Assembly: GCA_019426215.1 (NCBI GenBank)
Contig: CM033399.1
Location: forward strand, 30,823,022-30,887,021
DNA from: Buddleja alternifolia
Lineage: Eukaryota > Streptophyta > Magnoliopsida > Lamiales > Scrophulariaceae
Length of the DNA: 64,000 bases
Reading direction: 5' to 3'
The notes beneath the pieces were generated by a model, which was not told the DNA's origin, did no database searches, and worked only from the letters and a program-made list of their open reading frames with translations. Shown piece after piece: positions 10,593 through 21,532 of the stretch (the first letter of the stretch is position 1; each line of letters opens with the position of its first letter). Made by a program: the position numbers and the translations under genes.

Positions 10593-11300
10593 TATATAGG
10601 AGCCACGGAGAAAGAAAGAAAAGGAAAAGATCACAAGATCATCAGACTTCTGCATTTTCATTTTCTTATAATTAACTCTAGTCTTAGGAGTAGTTTTAGC
10701 GTAATGTAGGAGTAGATCGTAGCGTAAATTAGGAGTAGCTATAATGTAATTTAGTGTAAATTCGATGACATTTGCCTTCAAGGCTTGTATTAGCATTCGA
10801 TTGCTTGTAATTTTTCAGAATTGAAGACTTTCATGGAGTTATAAATTATTTTGTATTCAGATTTAAGTATCGATAGGTAATTTGTATCTTGATTTGAGTT
10901 TTTCATTCGTCATTCTCATACTCGAAATGAACAACTAAAATGTCAATTAAAGACATGAACCACCGTTTAGCGTATCGAACGCAGGGGTTGAAAAATAATA
11001 CATTCGATCGAGAGATTCTCATGGAAGTATAAATTATCTCGTATCCAGATTTAAGTATCGATAGGTAATTTGTATCTTGACTTGAATTTTTCCTTCACTA
11101 TGTTATTATTTCATTCGAAAACGATAATTATTTTCATCAATTGCGGTCCACTCGAAGAAGATGCAAAGAAGTTCGAATACATTTAATCGACGTTTAGTTT
11201 AAGATTTGAACCACCGTTTAGCGTATCGAACGCATGGGTTGAAAGATAATTCTAAGTTGTGAATTATCGCGGGGCTTGGAACGACTATTCGGATCCACTT

Positions 11301-11556
11301 CATTCGTGTTTGTTTTTTAACGAAACACCATCATTACAAATTCGAATCAATAAATTACTGTGTAAATAGAGAAACAACTCACATATAAGATCAAACATGT
11401 GACATGACCGCTAATGCAAGGAGCATTAGTTTTAATGTTTTACCACTAAGCCAAGATATCATTCACGTAGTTAAAAGCCAACTCAAAAATAACAAAATGT
11501 TACGAGATAATATTTGTCTAGATTCCGTTCTACTAGCAAAAGCTTATCACTTTTTT
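11301..11556. other. No recognisable feature
   Basis: AT-rich DNA. I see no gene or repeat boundary. Confidence 0.4.
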
Positions 11557-12327
11557 GGACAAAATACACTTTGTATCCCTTGAACTATTCACTCTATCTC
11601 ATTTCGGTCCCTAAACTATCAAATGTAACAAAATGATCTCTGAACTGTCAAACGTAACAAAATAGTCCTCCACTTTTGATGGACATGTTTGGCTACTTTT
11701 TAAAATTGATAAATAGTATAATACAATGTTATATTTGAATATTAAGTACTTTTATTTTTATATAATTTTTTTATTTTTTATTTGGTAATTATTTAAAGAA
11801 TTTTTTTTAAAATGTTTAAGAAGATTAAAAAATTTAAAAATATAAAGTTAAATTTAAAATTAATTTCAATCATCGATATAAAATTTAAAGTTGAATTTTC
11901 TGGAAAGAAAAGTTGGTGAAATTAATTTTTTGGATTGAAAAGTATTATAAAAGACTTTTTTGGGTATAAAGTTAAGGAGGTTTTAGTAAATTTTCCTTAA
12001 TAAATTAGTAGAAAATTGGTGTATTATATTTGAAAATAAAAAAATACAAAAAAATAATCTTCTTAAAAATCTAAAAAAAATATTTTAAATAATTACCAAA
12101 TTAAAAATGAAATAAATTATATAAAAAATTTAAAGTACTTAATATTCAAAAATAACATTCGTTTTATACTAATTATCAATTTTAAAAAATAGCCAAATAT
12201 GTCCATCAAAAGTGAGGGACTATTTTGTTACGTTTGATATTTTAGAAATTATTTTGTAATATTTGATAATTTAGGGACCTAAATGAGATAAAATGAAAAG
12301 TTTAGGGATACAAAGTATATTTTGTCT
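11557..12327. mobile_element. Mutator-like foldback element (copy 1)
   Basis: The two halves are inverted copies: the left starts GGACAAAATACACTTTGTAT and the right ends ATACAAAGTATATTTTGTC. Inverted similarity extends about 200 bp inward on each side, through segments such as CAAACGTAACAAAATAG and TATGTCCATCAAAAGTGAGG. Flanks resemble a 9-bp duplication (ACTTTTTTG and TCTTTTTTT, imperfect). The same family occurs at 47641-48485. The middle resembles the MITE at 26584-27175. There is no transposase frame. Mutator-like is inferred from long TIRs and the approximate TSD. Confidence 0.75.
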
Positions 12328-12328
12328 T

Positions 12329-12530
12329 CTTTTTTTTTTTTAATTCAAGAGGGAAGGGGATACCCTACATATCTAACCCGACAAACTCGAGTTGATAGTT
12401 ATAATCTTAAGCCATAAAGACTCTATCTAGCTCCTCCATAAAAGAGGGAAAAGTCATAACTTGTAATTCAAACCCAGGATATTTCATATAAAATGGAAGA
12501 TGAATATCATTAGAGCAATAGATTTTGGTC
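12329..12530 (-). mobile_element. SINE copy a, tRNA-like head
   Basis: On the minus strand the head contains TCTAATGATATTCATCTTCC (A-box-like region) and CCTGGGTTTGAATTAC (B-box-like), the internal RNA polymerase III promoter layout of tRNA-derived SINEs. The plus strand begins with a T run (12329-12342), which is the element's poly(A) tail. It aligns along its length with copy c at 27624-27833. No TSD was resolved. Confidence 0.65.
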
Positions 12531-13340
12531 TTTTTTTTTGTTTTTTGGGTGAATAAAGCTTATCATTTATAATGCTTCCTATAGAACTCATTCAAGGTTT
12601 GCGGCGTTTTAATGGGCCAAGAGAATTAATTTCGCTCTAACATGCTTCTATATTGGGCCTCAAACAATATAAGAAGTAGAATAAATAGTAGAAGTTCGGG
12701 AAGTTGCTACTTTTTTATTTCTTTCCAAGAAGCAGAAGCATTGTGCTGCACTGTTTATTTTGCTCCCAAAATCCTCGGAGCAAACCAACATCGATTTCAA
12801 GTTGTTCCAATAACAGTCTTATGCCAGATTTTGGAGCAAACCAATATCGATTTCAAATTGTCTCAATAACAGTCTTATACCACTGGCATTGTGCATAGTA
12901 AAGTGCAATTTTCTGCGTATAAAATAAACTTTGAGAGAAATAATTCTAAAAAGACAAAAAAAAAACCAGTCAAACTGAGTTGACTCCTCCTCTGCTAACT
13001 AGAAATCTTCACCATCTTTTTTAATCGGTAGAAATCTTTCGTCATTTCGGCATCGACTTCTACAGATTGATATTCCAACTAAATACATACCGGCGAGATA
13101 CTTGTATACAACAGCTATATATATATATATATATATGTATATGTATATGTATGCAAAACCCTAGATTTTCCCTCCTATTTAGTTGTTTTTTATATTTTTA
13201 TTATTTTCTTGTTCATCTTCAGAATTTGATACTTAAACATCTATAATCTTTCCGCTTTACAGATTCTACAGTTTGATTTCTAACTAAAGCAGTTAATCCG
13301 AAATCCGGCCATAGATGTATAGCGATTGCGTTAACTGAAG
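12531..13340 (+). promoter_or_regulatory. Upstream region and 5' UTR of the 13.5 kb gene
   Basis: The region precedes the membrane-protein gene. It holds a TATA-like GTATAAAATAAA at about 12917, a (TA)n run at 13116-13155, and AAAACCCTA (telo-box-like) at about 13156-13164, a motif often found in plant 5' leaders. The transcription start is not determined. The short open frames at 12642-12898 are not convincing. Confidence 0.4.
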
Positions 13341-13460
13341 GTCAGTACTTAGTATATGTGTAAACTCCATGCTTGTGTAGTTGTGTAAACCCAAGCACTA
13401 CTATTTTTTTGCTGTTTTTTGGTTGATTAGTTTGTTTTGACAAAATATTATTCGTGTCAG
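13341..13460 (+). other. Probable 5' UTR intron
   Basis: A donor CTGAAG|GTCAGT at 13340/13341 and an acceptor TATTCGTGTCAG| ending at 13460 bracket 120 AT-rich bases, 31 bases before the start codon. Leader introns are common in plant genes. This is inferred from splice consensus only. Confidence 0.45.
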
Positions 13461-13491
13461 ATTGCTTAAAAACCATTGATTTGTGGGGGAG

Positions 13492-16400
13492 ATGAAGATG
13501 AATTATACTCTTCTGTTGATTGTATTTATAGCTTCAGTCATTGTTTCTCGTGTAACCGCAGATTCGGAGGTATTGGCATTGCCAAAATTTGGTACTTAAT
13601 TACTGAATTTTTTGTGAAATTTGTTTACTAATATCATGTAATGCATATTATTAGCAGGCTATTGCAGATACGAAAAATAGAGTATTATCGAAACCTAATC
13701 GTAGTAATGATAGGGTAAATGGCACAGTTGACTCTGTTGGCAAAGGCACTGTTAGTAACTTAGATAAAACTGATGCGAGGGAGGGATCAGAGTCCAAAGG
13801 AAAAGAGAATGAGCCAAAGAAGTTGAGTGGTAGTGCTCTGAAAGATGAGCAGAAGGAGAATAAGGGGTTGGATTCTGAGTCTAAAAAGGAGACGCCAATA
13901 AGAGAAAAATGTGATTCATCATCAAATAGCTGCACGGACGATGATAAGACGTTTGTTGCTTGTTTGAGGGTTCCCGGGAATGGTATATATTTTGCTTTTT
14001 CAGTATGTTTTGTTTGCTGATTGGTTATGTCTCTTTCTTCAGCTCTGTCGTTTTTAGATATATTCCCAATGTTAATTTTATTTCGATATGTGCATTTGGA
14101 TTTATGGTTCTGTAACTAGGTCACTTGTTTGTCAATTACTACTCAAGTATTGCGTTCTCACCTCAGTCTACAAGATTACAGAAATAGAAAACTAAATATG
14201 ACTTTTTTTAGAAAATTAAAAGTGACCTTATTGATTTACTAAAGTGTAACATCTGATTTATGTGCAACAGATACAAAATCTTACATAAAAGTTTGTAAAC
14301 AAAATATTAAAGGTGTTACCAATTTCAGAAGTGCATCTGAAGAACATAAAAAAGGGAAGGTAGATCTACGAAGATAAAAGAAATAATTTATACAACCATT
14401 TGCTGATACCAAAGAAGGAATCTTTCGCAACGGAGAATCAAAAGAAAACCGTGATGATTTGTTATTCTAAGATGCCGGATAAACATCTTATGTTTCTCAA
14501 GTTTATTTTTCCAAATGTTGGATAAGTAAACCATCCTACTTGATCAGATTCCTCTTCTTACTATTGCTATTAACTTGTTCCTAAAAGTGTCTTCTATGAA
14601 GATTAATTGAACTTGTTGTCATGTACATCACTAGTTGCTGATTAATATGTCTATAAAACTGACTACATGAGAATGAACAGTTTAATAAGTTTGCTTTTTG
14701 CTTCCCAGAATCTCCAGAGCTCTCACTTTTGATTCAAAACAAGGGAAAAGTCCCTCTCAGTGTTTCAATTTCCGTCCCTGATTTAGTTCAACTAGAGAAA
14801 AAACGCATTGAACTCCAGGAAAAGGAAGATACAGAGGTATATACTGTTTTACATTTATGTCATCTATTAATGAAGTAATAATCCTTATAACTGACAGTGT
14901 GATAATGTTTCTGAGGTGCCATACTAAGAAAAGAGTTTTATTGGTCTTGAGTATCATATCAATGCTGAGTTTTCACTTTGCAAACTACAATGTAGTCTTT
15001 TAGTGCGAATAGTCTTTTAGTGCGAATATATATTGGGTCAATCATAACTTGGGTTCAAATACAAAATATTTGAGCAATTTTTCACCTTGACTTGTATTGC
15101 AGTCCCCAAGAGCATCTCCTGATACTGCAAATACTTATAAAGTGCAGGCAACTGAACTATATTGCTGGATCAGTGTTAGATTTGATTATCCTCTGTAATT
15201 TGATTGATCACATTTTTTTTGTCATCCAATTTCAATGAACAAATGTAATTTTCACATCACCTGCTCAATTTCTAACTCCCTGCTAGATGCTATAGGCTCG
15301 GATTAATTTTCACAAGTGAAGTTTTCTTCTGAGTCAACTCTTTCTCTTGGCTATGTATTCCTTTTAACCACCATCATGTCTTGTACTTTGGTTGGGAAGT
15401 ATTTTGTTCCATTTAGCTGGTATACTCATATTTTTTTTTAACCTTTTTGGCAAGTTGACAACTCATAAGAGTTATTTTCATGTAAGGACTTCATCTAATC
15501 TTGCACTTCTTCCAGCATAGCTTCTTTTCCTCATGTCGTATAAGTAACAAGTATTCATTTGGTGAATATCTTCTCACTTTTCTCCAATGTTTTGTGAATC
15601 TTCGCAGTAGCACTTGAGCATTTTTGGACAATGTTTTGGTTATGCTCCTGTTTCACAATCAACTTTATTTGCTGGTTATCCCTACTATAGAGAGAAGGAC
15701 TAGCAGTTTTGGTCTAAAATCTAGTTGATTTATATATATATTTGAATATTTGAAAATGAAAGAATGGTGAAGATGGCTAACTTTCAATTGACAGGCGCCA
15801 AAAGATCTTTCAGCGAACAGGCAAGTGGTTGGTTGCATCTTTAGACCAAATATTTATATACCCACTTACCTGTTCGCTGAAAGATCTTTTGGCGCCTGTA
15901 TATGCTTATTATTGTTGCGAAGTGAAGAGTTGACTGGAATAGAGATTTCAAGAGAGCAAAATGTCAAGCTACCAAATTTGCCAAACGTACTAATTGTATA
16001 TCTGCATACAACGTCTGAATTTTGTGATATTCCCTAATCAAGCTGAATTTTTAACCATATTTTAGAAATAATCGACTAAAATTCGGCTGTTATGATTGAC
16101 CTGTGTGGTGTTAATATTTGTCAGTGTCTCCTCATTCCCACCTTTTTGGAATCTTTTGGCATTCTTTTTTGTCAATGCTTTTGGTTCTTGATATTTTTAA
16201 TAAAACTTTTTTCTTTTTCTTGCACAAAGTTTTACACCTCTGATCTTGTTTGTAAGCGAACAGCATTGTATTTCATTATATCCTCCTAGTGATAGATTGA
16301 TTGGATGTCTTTCCGCAAGAATGTTATATGAGAGGATGACAAATGTCGATAAGATTGTATCCTTGCTGAGGGTAAGTTGCTAGATTTTTAATTTGGTTCC

Positions 16401-17399
16401 CACTTTTACTCATTATCATACATCTAAAGTTTGAAAAACTTTTTGTAGTGAACTTATTTTAGGGAGTGGTATATTAAGTCCATAACCTGACATTCTGCGC
16501 TTAAGCTCTCATAAATATGAACCTGCTTTCTGTTAAATCTGATGATATGCAATGTGCTTTTATTATAAATTGTCATTTCATATAATTACTTAATTGTCAC
16601 TGTAATGGTACCTTTCATATGAATCCAACTTAAACATATTGCACTTATGAGATATCCCAGAAAGCAAGGAGTCATGTGTGCTTTTTGTATTTACATTGTT
16701 TTACATCTTTTCTAGTATTTCTATAATCATTCGAGCCATCTTGATCTTTGATAGTTTTATTCGTTACTTATTTGTATATTGTGTTATCCTCTGATGTCAT
16801 GTGGTTTGCGTTAGTCGTCCATAATCTATTCAGAACTGAATCTGAATTTCTCTAAATGCTACTCGAGCTGTGTTACTAGCTTTTTGGGTTGAAATGTGAT
16901 TGTGCTAGATTTTGACCAAGATATCTTTATCTTTCAGGTCAAGGTTTCTATCAGTGGTGTCGAAAGTGGCCACTTCATCATACTCACAGCAGGGCATGGC
17001 AATTGCAGTCTCGATTTCAGAGAACAATTTGTAGGCTGGAAGAAAGCTGATGATGCGAATGAGCTCTCATACTACAATATCTTTAATCCACATTCCCCTA
17101 TGGGATTCTTTTTTATGGCTGCATTAGTAATAATAGTCATGTCAGTTATGGTATGCGCCGAATATGGGAAAAGGTGTTTTGCAAGAATAAGTCCCAAATA
17201 CCAAAAGCTAGATACGGAGCTGCCTGTTTCACATGGGAGCAAGCTCGAGGCGGGTGGCAACGAGGGTTGGGATGATAGTTGGGGCGATAATTGGGATGAT
17301 GAAGAAGCGCCAATGACGCCTTCGTTGCCTGTCACACCGAGTCTTTCATCCAAAGGCATAGCCTCGAGAAAGTTAAGTAAAGATGGGTGGAAAGATTAA
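13492..17399 (+). CDS. DUF7356-like single-pass membrane protein (four coding exons)
   Basis: The join 13492-13569, 13658-13982, 14709-14836, 16938-17399 gives 330 residues. All introns are GT-AG and the phases fit (0, 1, 0). Residues 1-23 (MKMNYTLLLIVFIASVIVSRVTA) form a signal peptide with likely cleavage after VTA. Residues 24-110 are Lys/Glu/Ser-rich and look disordered. A Cys-containing ectodomain covers about 111-228 (Cys111, Cys118, Cys128, Cys200; NxS/T sites at Asn40, Asn47 and Asn199). Residues 232-251 are a hydrophobic membrane span. The acidic cytosolic tail has a Trp-Asp cluster (WDDSWGDNWDDEEAP). Signal peptide plus one span predicts a type I protein of the secretory pathway. 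The layout matches plant proteins annotated DUF7356, whose function is unknown. The start is the first ATG; a second in-frame ATG is two codons on. It is the only intact host gene in the window. Confidence 0.85.
13570..13657 (+). other. Intron 1 of the DUF7356-like gene
   Basis: Donor TCGGAG|GTATTG and acceptor TTAGCAG|GCTATT. It is 88 bases long, phase 0, and separates the signal-peptide exon from the Lys/Glu-rich exon. Confidence 0.8.
13983..14708 (+). other. Intron 2 of the DUF7356-like gene
   Basis: Donor GGGAATG|GTATAT and acceptor CTTCCCAG|AATCTC. It is 726 bases long, phase 1. No feature is recognised within it. Confidence 0.8.
14837..16937 (+). other. Intron 3 of the DUF7356-like gene, 2.1 kb
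   Basis: Donor ACAGAG|GTATAT and acceptor TTTCAG|GTCAAG. The flanking exons join in phase 0 to give DTE-VKVSISG, so no exon between them is needed. Inside are a doubled 17-bp motif (AGTCTTTTAGTGCGAAT, near 14994 and 15011) and the 38-bp inverted repeat at 15791-15899. A donor-like GAGGGTAAGT near 16370 is preceded by a short open stretch (MLYERMTNVDKIVSLL), which may be a cryptic exon. Confidence 0.75.
15791..15899. repeat. Near-perfect 38-bp inverted repeat (hairpin) in intron 3
   Basis: The arms 15791-15828 and 15862-15899 are reverse complements with one mismatch (C at 15822 opposite A at 15868). The loop is 33 bases. The left arm starts ACAGGCGCCAAAAGATC. In RNA from the minus strand the mismatch becomes a G-U pair, so that hairpin would be fully paired. 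In plus-sense RNA it is a single C-A mismatch. It could be a small-RNA precursor, a young inverted duplication, or both. Confidence 0.95.
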
Positions 17400-18567
17400 A
17401 GCTTGACAAAGTTATGTGACAGGTAATGCATTTTGTCTATGAGGTGATTGCTTTAAAGTTTATGCGTGATTTTGATGGTAATTCGTAAGGTTATGCATAT
17501 CTAAACTAAACTAGGAATAGAAAAACGGCATATACATGAGGCGTTTAGCTCCATTTCGAATGAGTTTTGGGTAATATATGATTCTTATTCCTGCTTGGTT
17601 TTGAGGGATTATGAAATTGTGGAGTATATGTGGTACATATTTTCACTATTTGATCATGCTTATGGTTCTGATTGTAATTTTGGGGCCTTGAAGCCCATAT
17701 GTTAACAGGCCCATATAGAAAAGAAGAATTTTGTTTAGTCAAACTTTATGTAATATGGACCTCAAAAATTTATGTTAAACACTTCCACGACTTAAATTTC
17801 AAATTTTATCAAGTTAATAAATATTGACGGATCACCACAAGTAGGACTTGGTAGAATTTTGATTAGCCATCAAATGGAAGAAATGCGAATACAAAACTGA
17901 CCTTTTGTCCTGAGACTGTTGTTTTAATGATTTTTTTAGACGAGTTTCGAGCAATTTGGCTAAGTTTGGAAGGAGGGAGGGGGAGATATTTTAGTCCACT
18001 GCATTTTTCATGGTTGAGGTGAAGAGTTCGTCCCATGGGATGACAATATATTAATTAAGACTGGATGTAATACTCATTTTTTTTCTCACAGTCAGGTGTA
18101 TTGTGCGTATTTTTCACATATATACACACTTATAAGAGATAGATATGAAAATCACTCTAGAAGCGTTACCTTCGGTCTATGATAGAATCATTCCAACCGA
18201 TAGTAGATAATAATTGCGGGCATTTTTTAGCGTGACGGAACTCTCAAGGTCAAGTTTTGAGGAGGTTTGTTAAAATTGAATCTTCTATTGCAGTTTTATT
18301 GCAAGCACGGTTGAGTGACACGTGACAGACGGATTTTTATTCTTTAATTACAAAATTGTATCAATCCACCACATGTTATTTATTCGTGCGCGTCAATATG
18401 CAATAGAAGAAGATCATTCGGTGTTTAAAACGTGGGGTCTCGTTCCCCTTGTTTTCAACGAAAGAGCTACACATACACATGCTGCTAAGGTATGGAAAAA
18501 TCTGTTAATTACAAGGCAATCACGTGGCCAAACTATCTTTTGTTAGCTCACGTCCGCTGTTTTGTAT
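17400..18567. other. 3' flank of the gene, nothing else recognised
   Basis: This presumably holds the 3' UTR of the DUF7356-like gene in its first few hundred bases, but no clear polyadenylation signal could be assigned. Short frames at 18322-18680 have no recognisable domain. Confidence 0.4.
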
Positions 18568-18576
18568 TAATATTTA

Positions 18577-18773
18577 GGGAAAGTTACACACATAATCCCT
18601 CGCTTATAATCCCTCGCTTATTGTGTAATTACCCCTTCTCACTTTTATCCGTTATGTATTTAAAAATTCAAACCTTATAAATAGATCATTTGAAGGAGTT
18701 TATTGGTAATTTTCAATAAATGAAGAGTTTTGTTAATTACACAATAAATGAGGGGGCTGTGTATAATTTTTCC
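18577..18773. mobile_element. Mutator-like MITE, 197 bp
   Basis: The terminal inverted repeats GGGAAAGTTACACACA and (reverse complement of right end) GGAAAAATTATACACA enclose a foldback with a TTGTGTAATTA segment on both arms. A perfect 9-bp duplication TAATATTTA flanks it at 18568-18576 and 18774-18782, the length typical of Mutator-like elements. The left arm contains a tandem copy of ATAATCCCTCGCTT. Confidence 0.85.
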
Positions 18774-18782
18774 TAATATTTA

Positions 18783-20721
18783 AAAGTCATCATCCCACCT
18801 CTCTGTGGCCAAAATGCATCCCAAATATTATCCTGACAAATATTTTCTTTCTCTATTTTAAACCCTGAAAATTATATTGTATAAAATATTATTTTTTTAA
18901 TTTTGTGCCCCTGAAGTTTATTATATTCTCTTGCTGATTTGTTTCTTTTGCTGTTTTTTAATAAAATTCGTTGCAAGAAGCTCAAAGCGCTTCATCTAAT
19001 TTAAAAGATTGAAAAATGAAGATTGTAACAGTCACTGCTTATGTATACAATATTTTGTAATGCACGATATATCTATATTATTTTTTAATCTAGTATAAAA
19101 GAAATCTTTATTTATTTGTCATGTACGATACATCATTCTTGACATCATACAAGTTTTTAATAATGCTTCTCTGGAAACACCTAATTTTCTGAGAAATTAA
19201 TAACTTGAATTACGAGAGAAGAAAGGTAAAATAAATAAATATAGTTTTGACATATAGTCATGAAAACATTCTAAATCACAATTAATTAGATAACATGACT
19301 TAGACATTCTAAATTCATTTGCTTCCTAACTCGTTTCGGAACAACATATTCATTACATATGAAGGAAAATTACATATCTAAATTATGTGTCTATCATCCA
19401 AATAGAGCTTCTACAACACTAATACATTTTGGAAGAGCAATAGAAAATTTACAAAAAAACTCCAAAATGAGCATCTTATTTTCTTGTAGTTGAATTATCC
19501 TCCTCCGATAAATAGTTAAATCGGAAATATATAAAAAATATATGAAAGAACAAATTCATGTGTCCCATAGCATAATCATTTGTCATCTACATACATAACA
19601 AATTTAGCAAATAAAAAAAAGGATACATACATAACAAATTAAATTATTTTTTCTACATGGCGTCGGCACGTCCTCTCCAATTCTTCCATTCTTTTTCATT
19701 GTCTTTTTCTCTCAGTCCCATTAATGCAAAATCTAATTATAGTTTCTAACTATATTCCCTTATAATCCACAAATATGTATATTACTTAAATTATGGAGCA
19801 TATGGATGATCCGATCTCCGGAAGAAAATTCTTAAACGTATCTGCGCAACATTCACCAAATGATATAAATCATGTCATATCAACGTATGATGTATAATGT
19901 ATGTCAGTGCTGAAGTGATATAATTAGCATCATTTACTGTTTAACATCGGTGCGTAAAAGAGTTTTCAACTCGATTGTGCCACGTGGGAGTATATGATTG
20001 GTGGAGAAGTTGAGGAGGGGAAGCATGTGATCTTAGCACTTTATGAGGAGTGGCACGTGGTGGGCCCACCTTGGACCGTTTTGTAAATTTCGCACGAGCG
20101 CTCACATGATCGAAGACATCACACATTTATGTTGCTGACACGTATGGCCTGTTATGAAGGTAAAGTGCAGATGAATCACCGTTTTGATTACGACTTGATA
20201 TGGAGCTGGGGCCCAAGACTTGATATTTGACGGCTGGGATTCATTGGACACAACACACTTATCGTATACTCGTTTGTATTCCGTCTAATTTCATTTTATT
20301 TTTTCCCACAACTGTCCTAGCCCTTTTGACCAAATTAATGTTTCTCGAGCCGAGATTATTCACAGAAAGTATGGGGCTAACTCTTCCAAACAGAATTTTT
20401 TCCATACCTAGGCCTCAAATCCGAGACATCTGGTTAAGGGAACTAAATTTGTAAATGAGTACTAATTTGTTATTCATGAAAATCACATCCTCATGAAACT
20501 ATAGTTGAACATTTTATGAAATTGAATTAATAATTTTGATTGTTAAAAATAATTAAATTTAAGCTAGTTTTCATCTAGTTAAATAAGATTAGAATTCTAA
20601 TTATTTGATAGAATATTTATGCGTATTTTTGTAACTTTCACGTTTTGTTATTAGGAAATGAAAATCAAGTTCAAGCAACTTTGATAGCTGATCGGAAATC
20701 GAATATTCAATAATTTTAATT
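18783..20721. other. AT-rich intergenic DNA with a G-box pair
   Basis: No gene is recognised. Two CACGTG G-box cores lie at 19981-19986 and 20054-20059, the second beside the palindrome GTGGGCCCAC. Such motifs bind plant bZIP and bHLH factors, but no downstream coding exon could be found, so a promoter role is unproven. Confidence 0.35.
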
Positions 20722-20726
20722 GTATT

Positions 20727-20890
20727 TGTTAATGTAATTATGTATATGGGCCGTAGCCCACCTTTGTATCATCTAGGGTTATATCTTACTTTGTCTATAT
20801 GTAGTGTTATCCTTGTGTATTGTTACTTATTCATTCATATAATAATACAAGAGTTCTTTCTTTACATTACAAGCCCCAAGAACTCTATAA
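20727..20890 (+). repeat. 5' LTR of the short-LTR copia element
   Basis: It begins TGTTAATGTAATT and ends CTCTATAA (expected CA changed to AA). A TATA-like CATATAATAATACAAG lies near its end. Confidence 0.92.
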
Positions 20891-21139
20891 TATAATCATG
20901 GTTTGCATGGAGAGTAGGATTTGATGGTAATTCGAAAGTACTATATATGGGAGTGGCGGGAAGGTTTAGAGAGAGAAATGATTGATGAGGCGATGTAGAT
21001 GGAGAATTAATATGTGGAGCTAATACTGCGGGTGAAGAAAGGGAAGTAGTATATGGTTCTGGTCGTGGTCGAGTCGTGGCACTGCTACCTCGCAACAGTC
21101 CTGGTCTCAGTCTTCTCATTCTCCTCGCCCATTCTCTCC

Positions 21140-21530
21140 AGCTCCTCGCATGCCATCTGGGCCCTCTGGTTTTCAGTATTCTTCTGGTCCTGGCCTCTTA
21201 CCAACGCCAGCTATTGGTCAGACATGTCAGCTCTGTAGCACACCTGGTCATATATCTGTCTCATGCCCTCATCGGTTTAACCATGCTTACGTCTCTGAGG
21301 AATTACCGAAGTCGTTCTTTGCCTTATCTGTTGCCGATACTTCTGACATTGTCTGGTACCCTGACAGCGGTGCTTCTACTCACATGACTCCGGATGATGG
21401 TAAGCTTTCTCATCTGACTCCATATAATGGTACAAATAAGATTTTAGTTGGTAATGGTGCTCTACTGCCTATACAGCATGTTGGTTCCTCCACCTTCATA
21501 CCCCTACGCGTCCTTTACGTCTGTCTAATG
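21140..21530 (+). pseudogene. Copia nucleocapsid zinc knuckle and protease
   Basis: The 21150-21602 frame gives CQLCSTPGHISVSC, a perfect CX2CX4HX4C knuckle (about 21225-21268). It is followed by the protease active site WYPDSGASTHMT (about 21354-21390) and LVGNGALLPIQHVG. The frame shifts near 21520 into the integrase frame. The N-terminal capsid part of Gag is absent. Confidence 0.88.
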
Positions 21531-21532
21531 TC

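Larger units (their letters stand above)
9600..11300. repeat. Tract of diverged direct repeats
   Basis: Several segments recur. TTCGAGAAGAAGAAAA follows an AGAGCCCAAAT motif at about 9737-9785 and 10058-10106. TTCCCAGGTTG with CCTTGCGAAATTTGG occurs at about 10020-10060 and 10167-10195. GAACCACCGTT occurs near 9967, 10958 and 11210, the last two followed by TAGCGTATCGAACGCA. A roughly 80-bp block at 10831-10909 is repeated at 11017-11096. No coding domain is seen. It could be the non-coding part of an old LTR element, but no element boundary could be fixed. Confidence 0.6.

Noticed and set aside
10343..10796. Long minus-strand and plus-strand frames with 11-residue repeats
   Set aside because: They are produced by a 33-bp minisatellite that is open in several frames. 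No start context, domain or splice support is seen.
13651..13935. 94-codon minus-strand frame
   Set aside because: It is the antisense shadow of exon 2 of the DUF7356-like gene.
15792..15828. 26-nt microexon in intron 3 as part of the main transcript
   Set aside because: Splice-like edges are present, but including 26 nt shifts the frame and soon meets a stop, while skipping it joins conserved coding sequence in phase.
16275..16372. Cryptic exon reading MLYERMTNVDKIVSLL
   Set aside because: It has a good donor-like end, but there is no clear acceptor, no known domain, and it is not needed for the reading frame.
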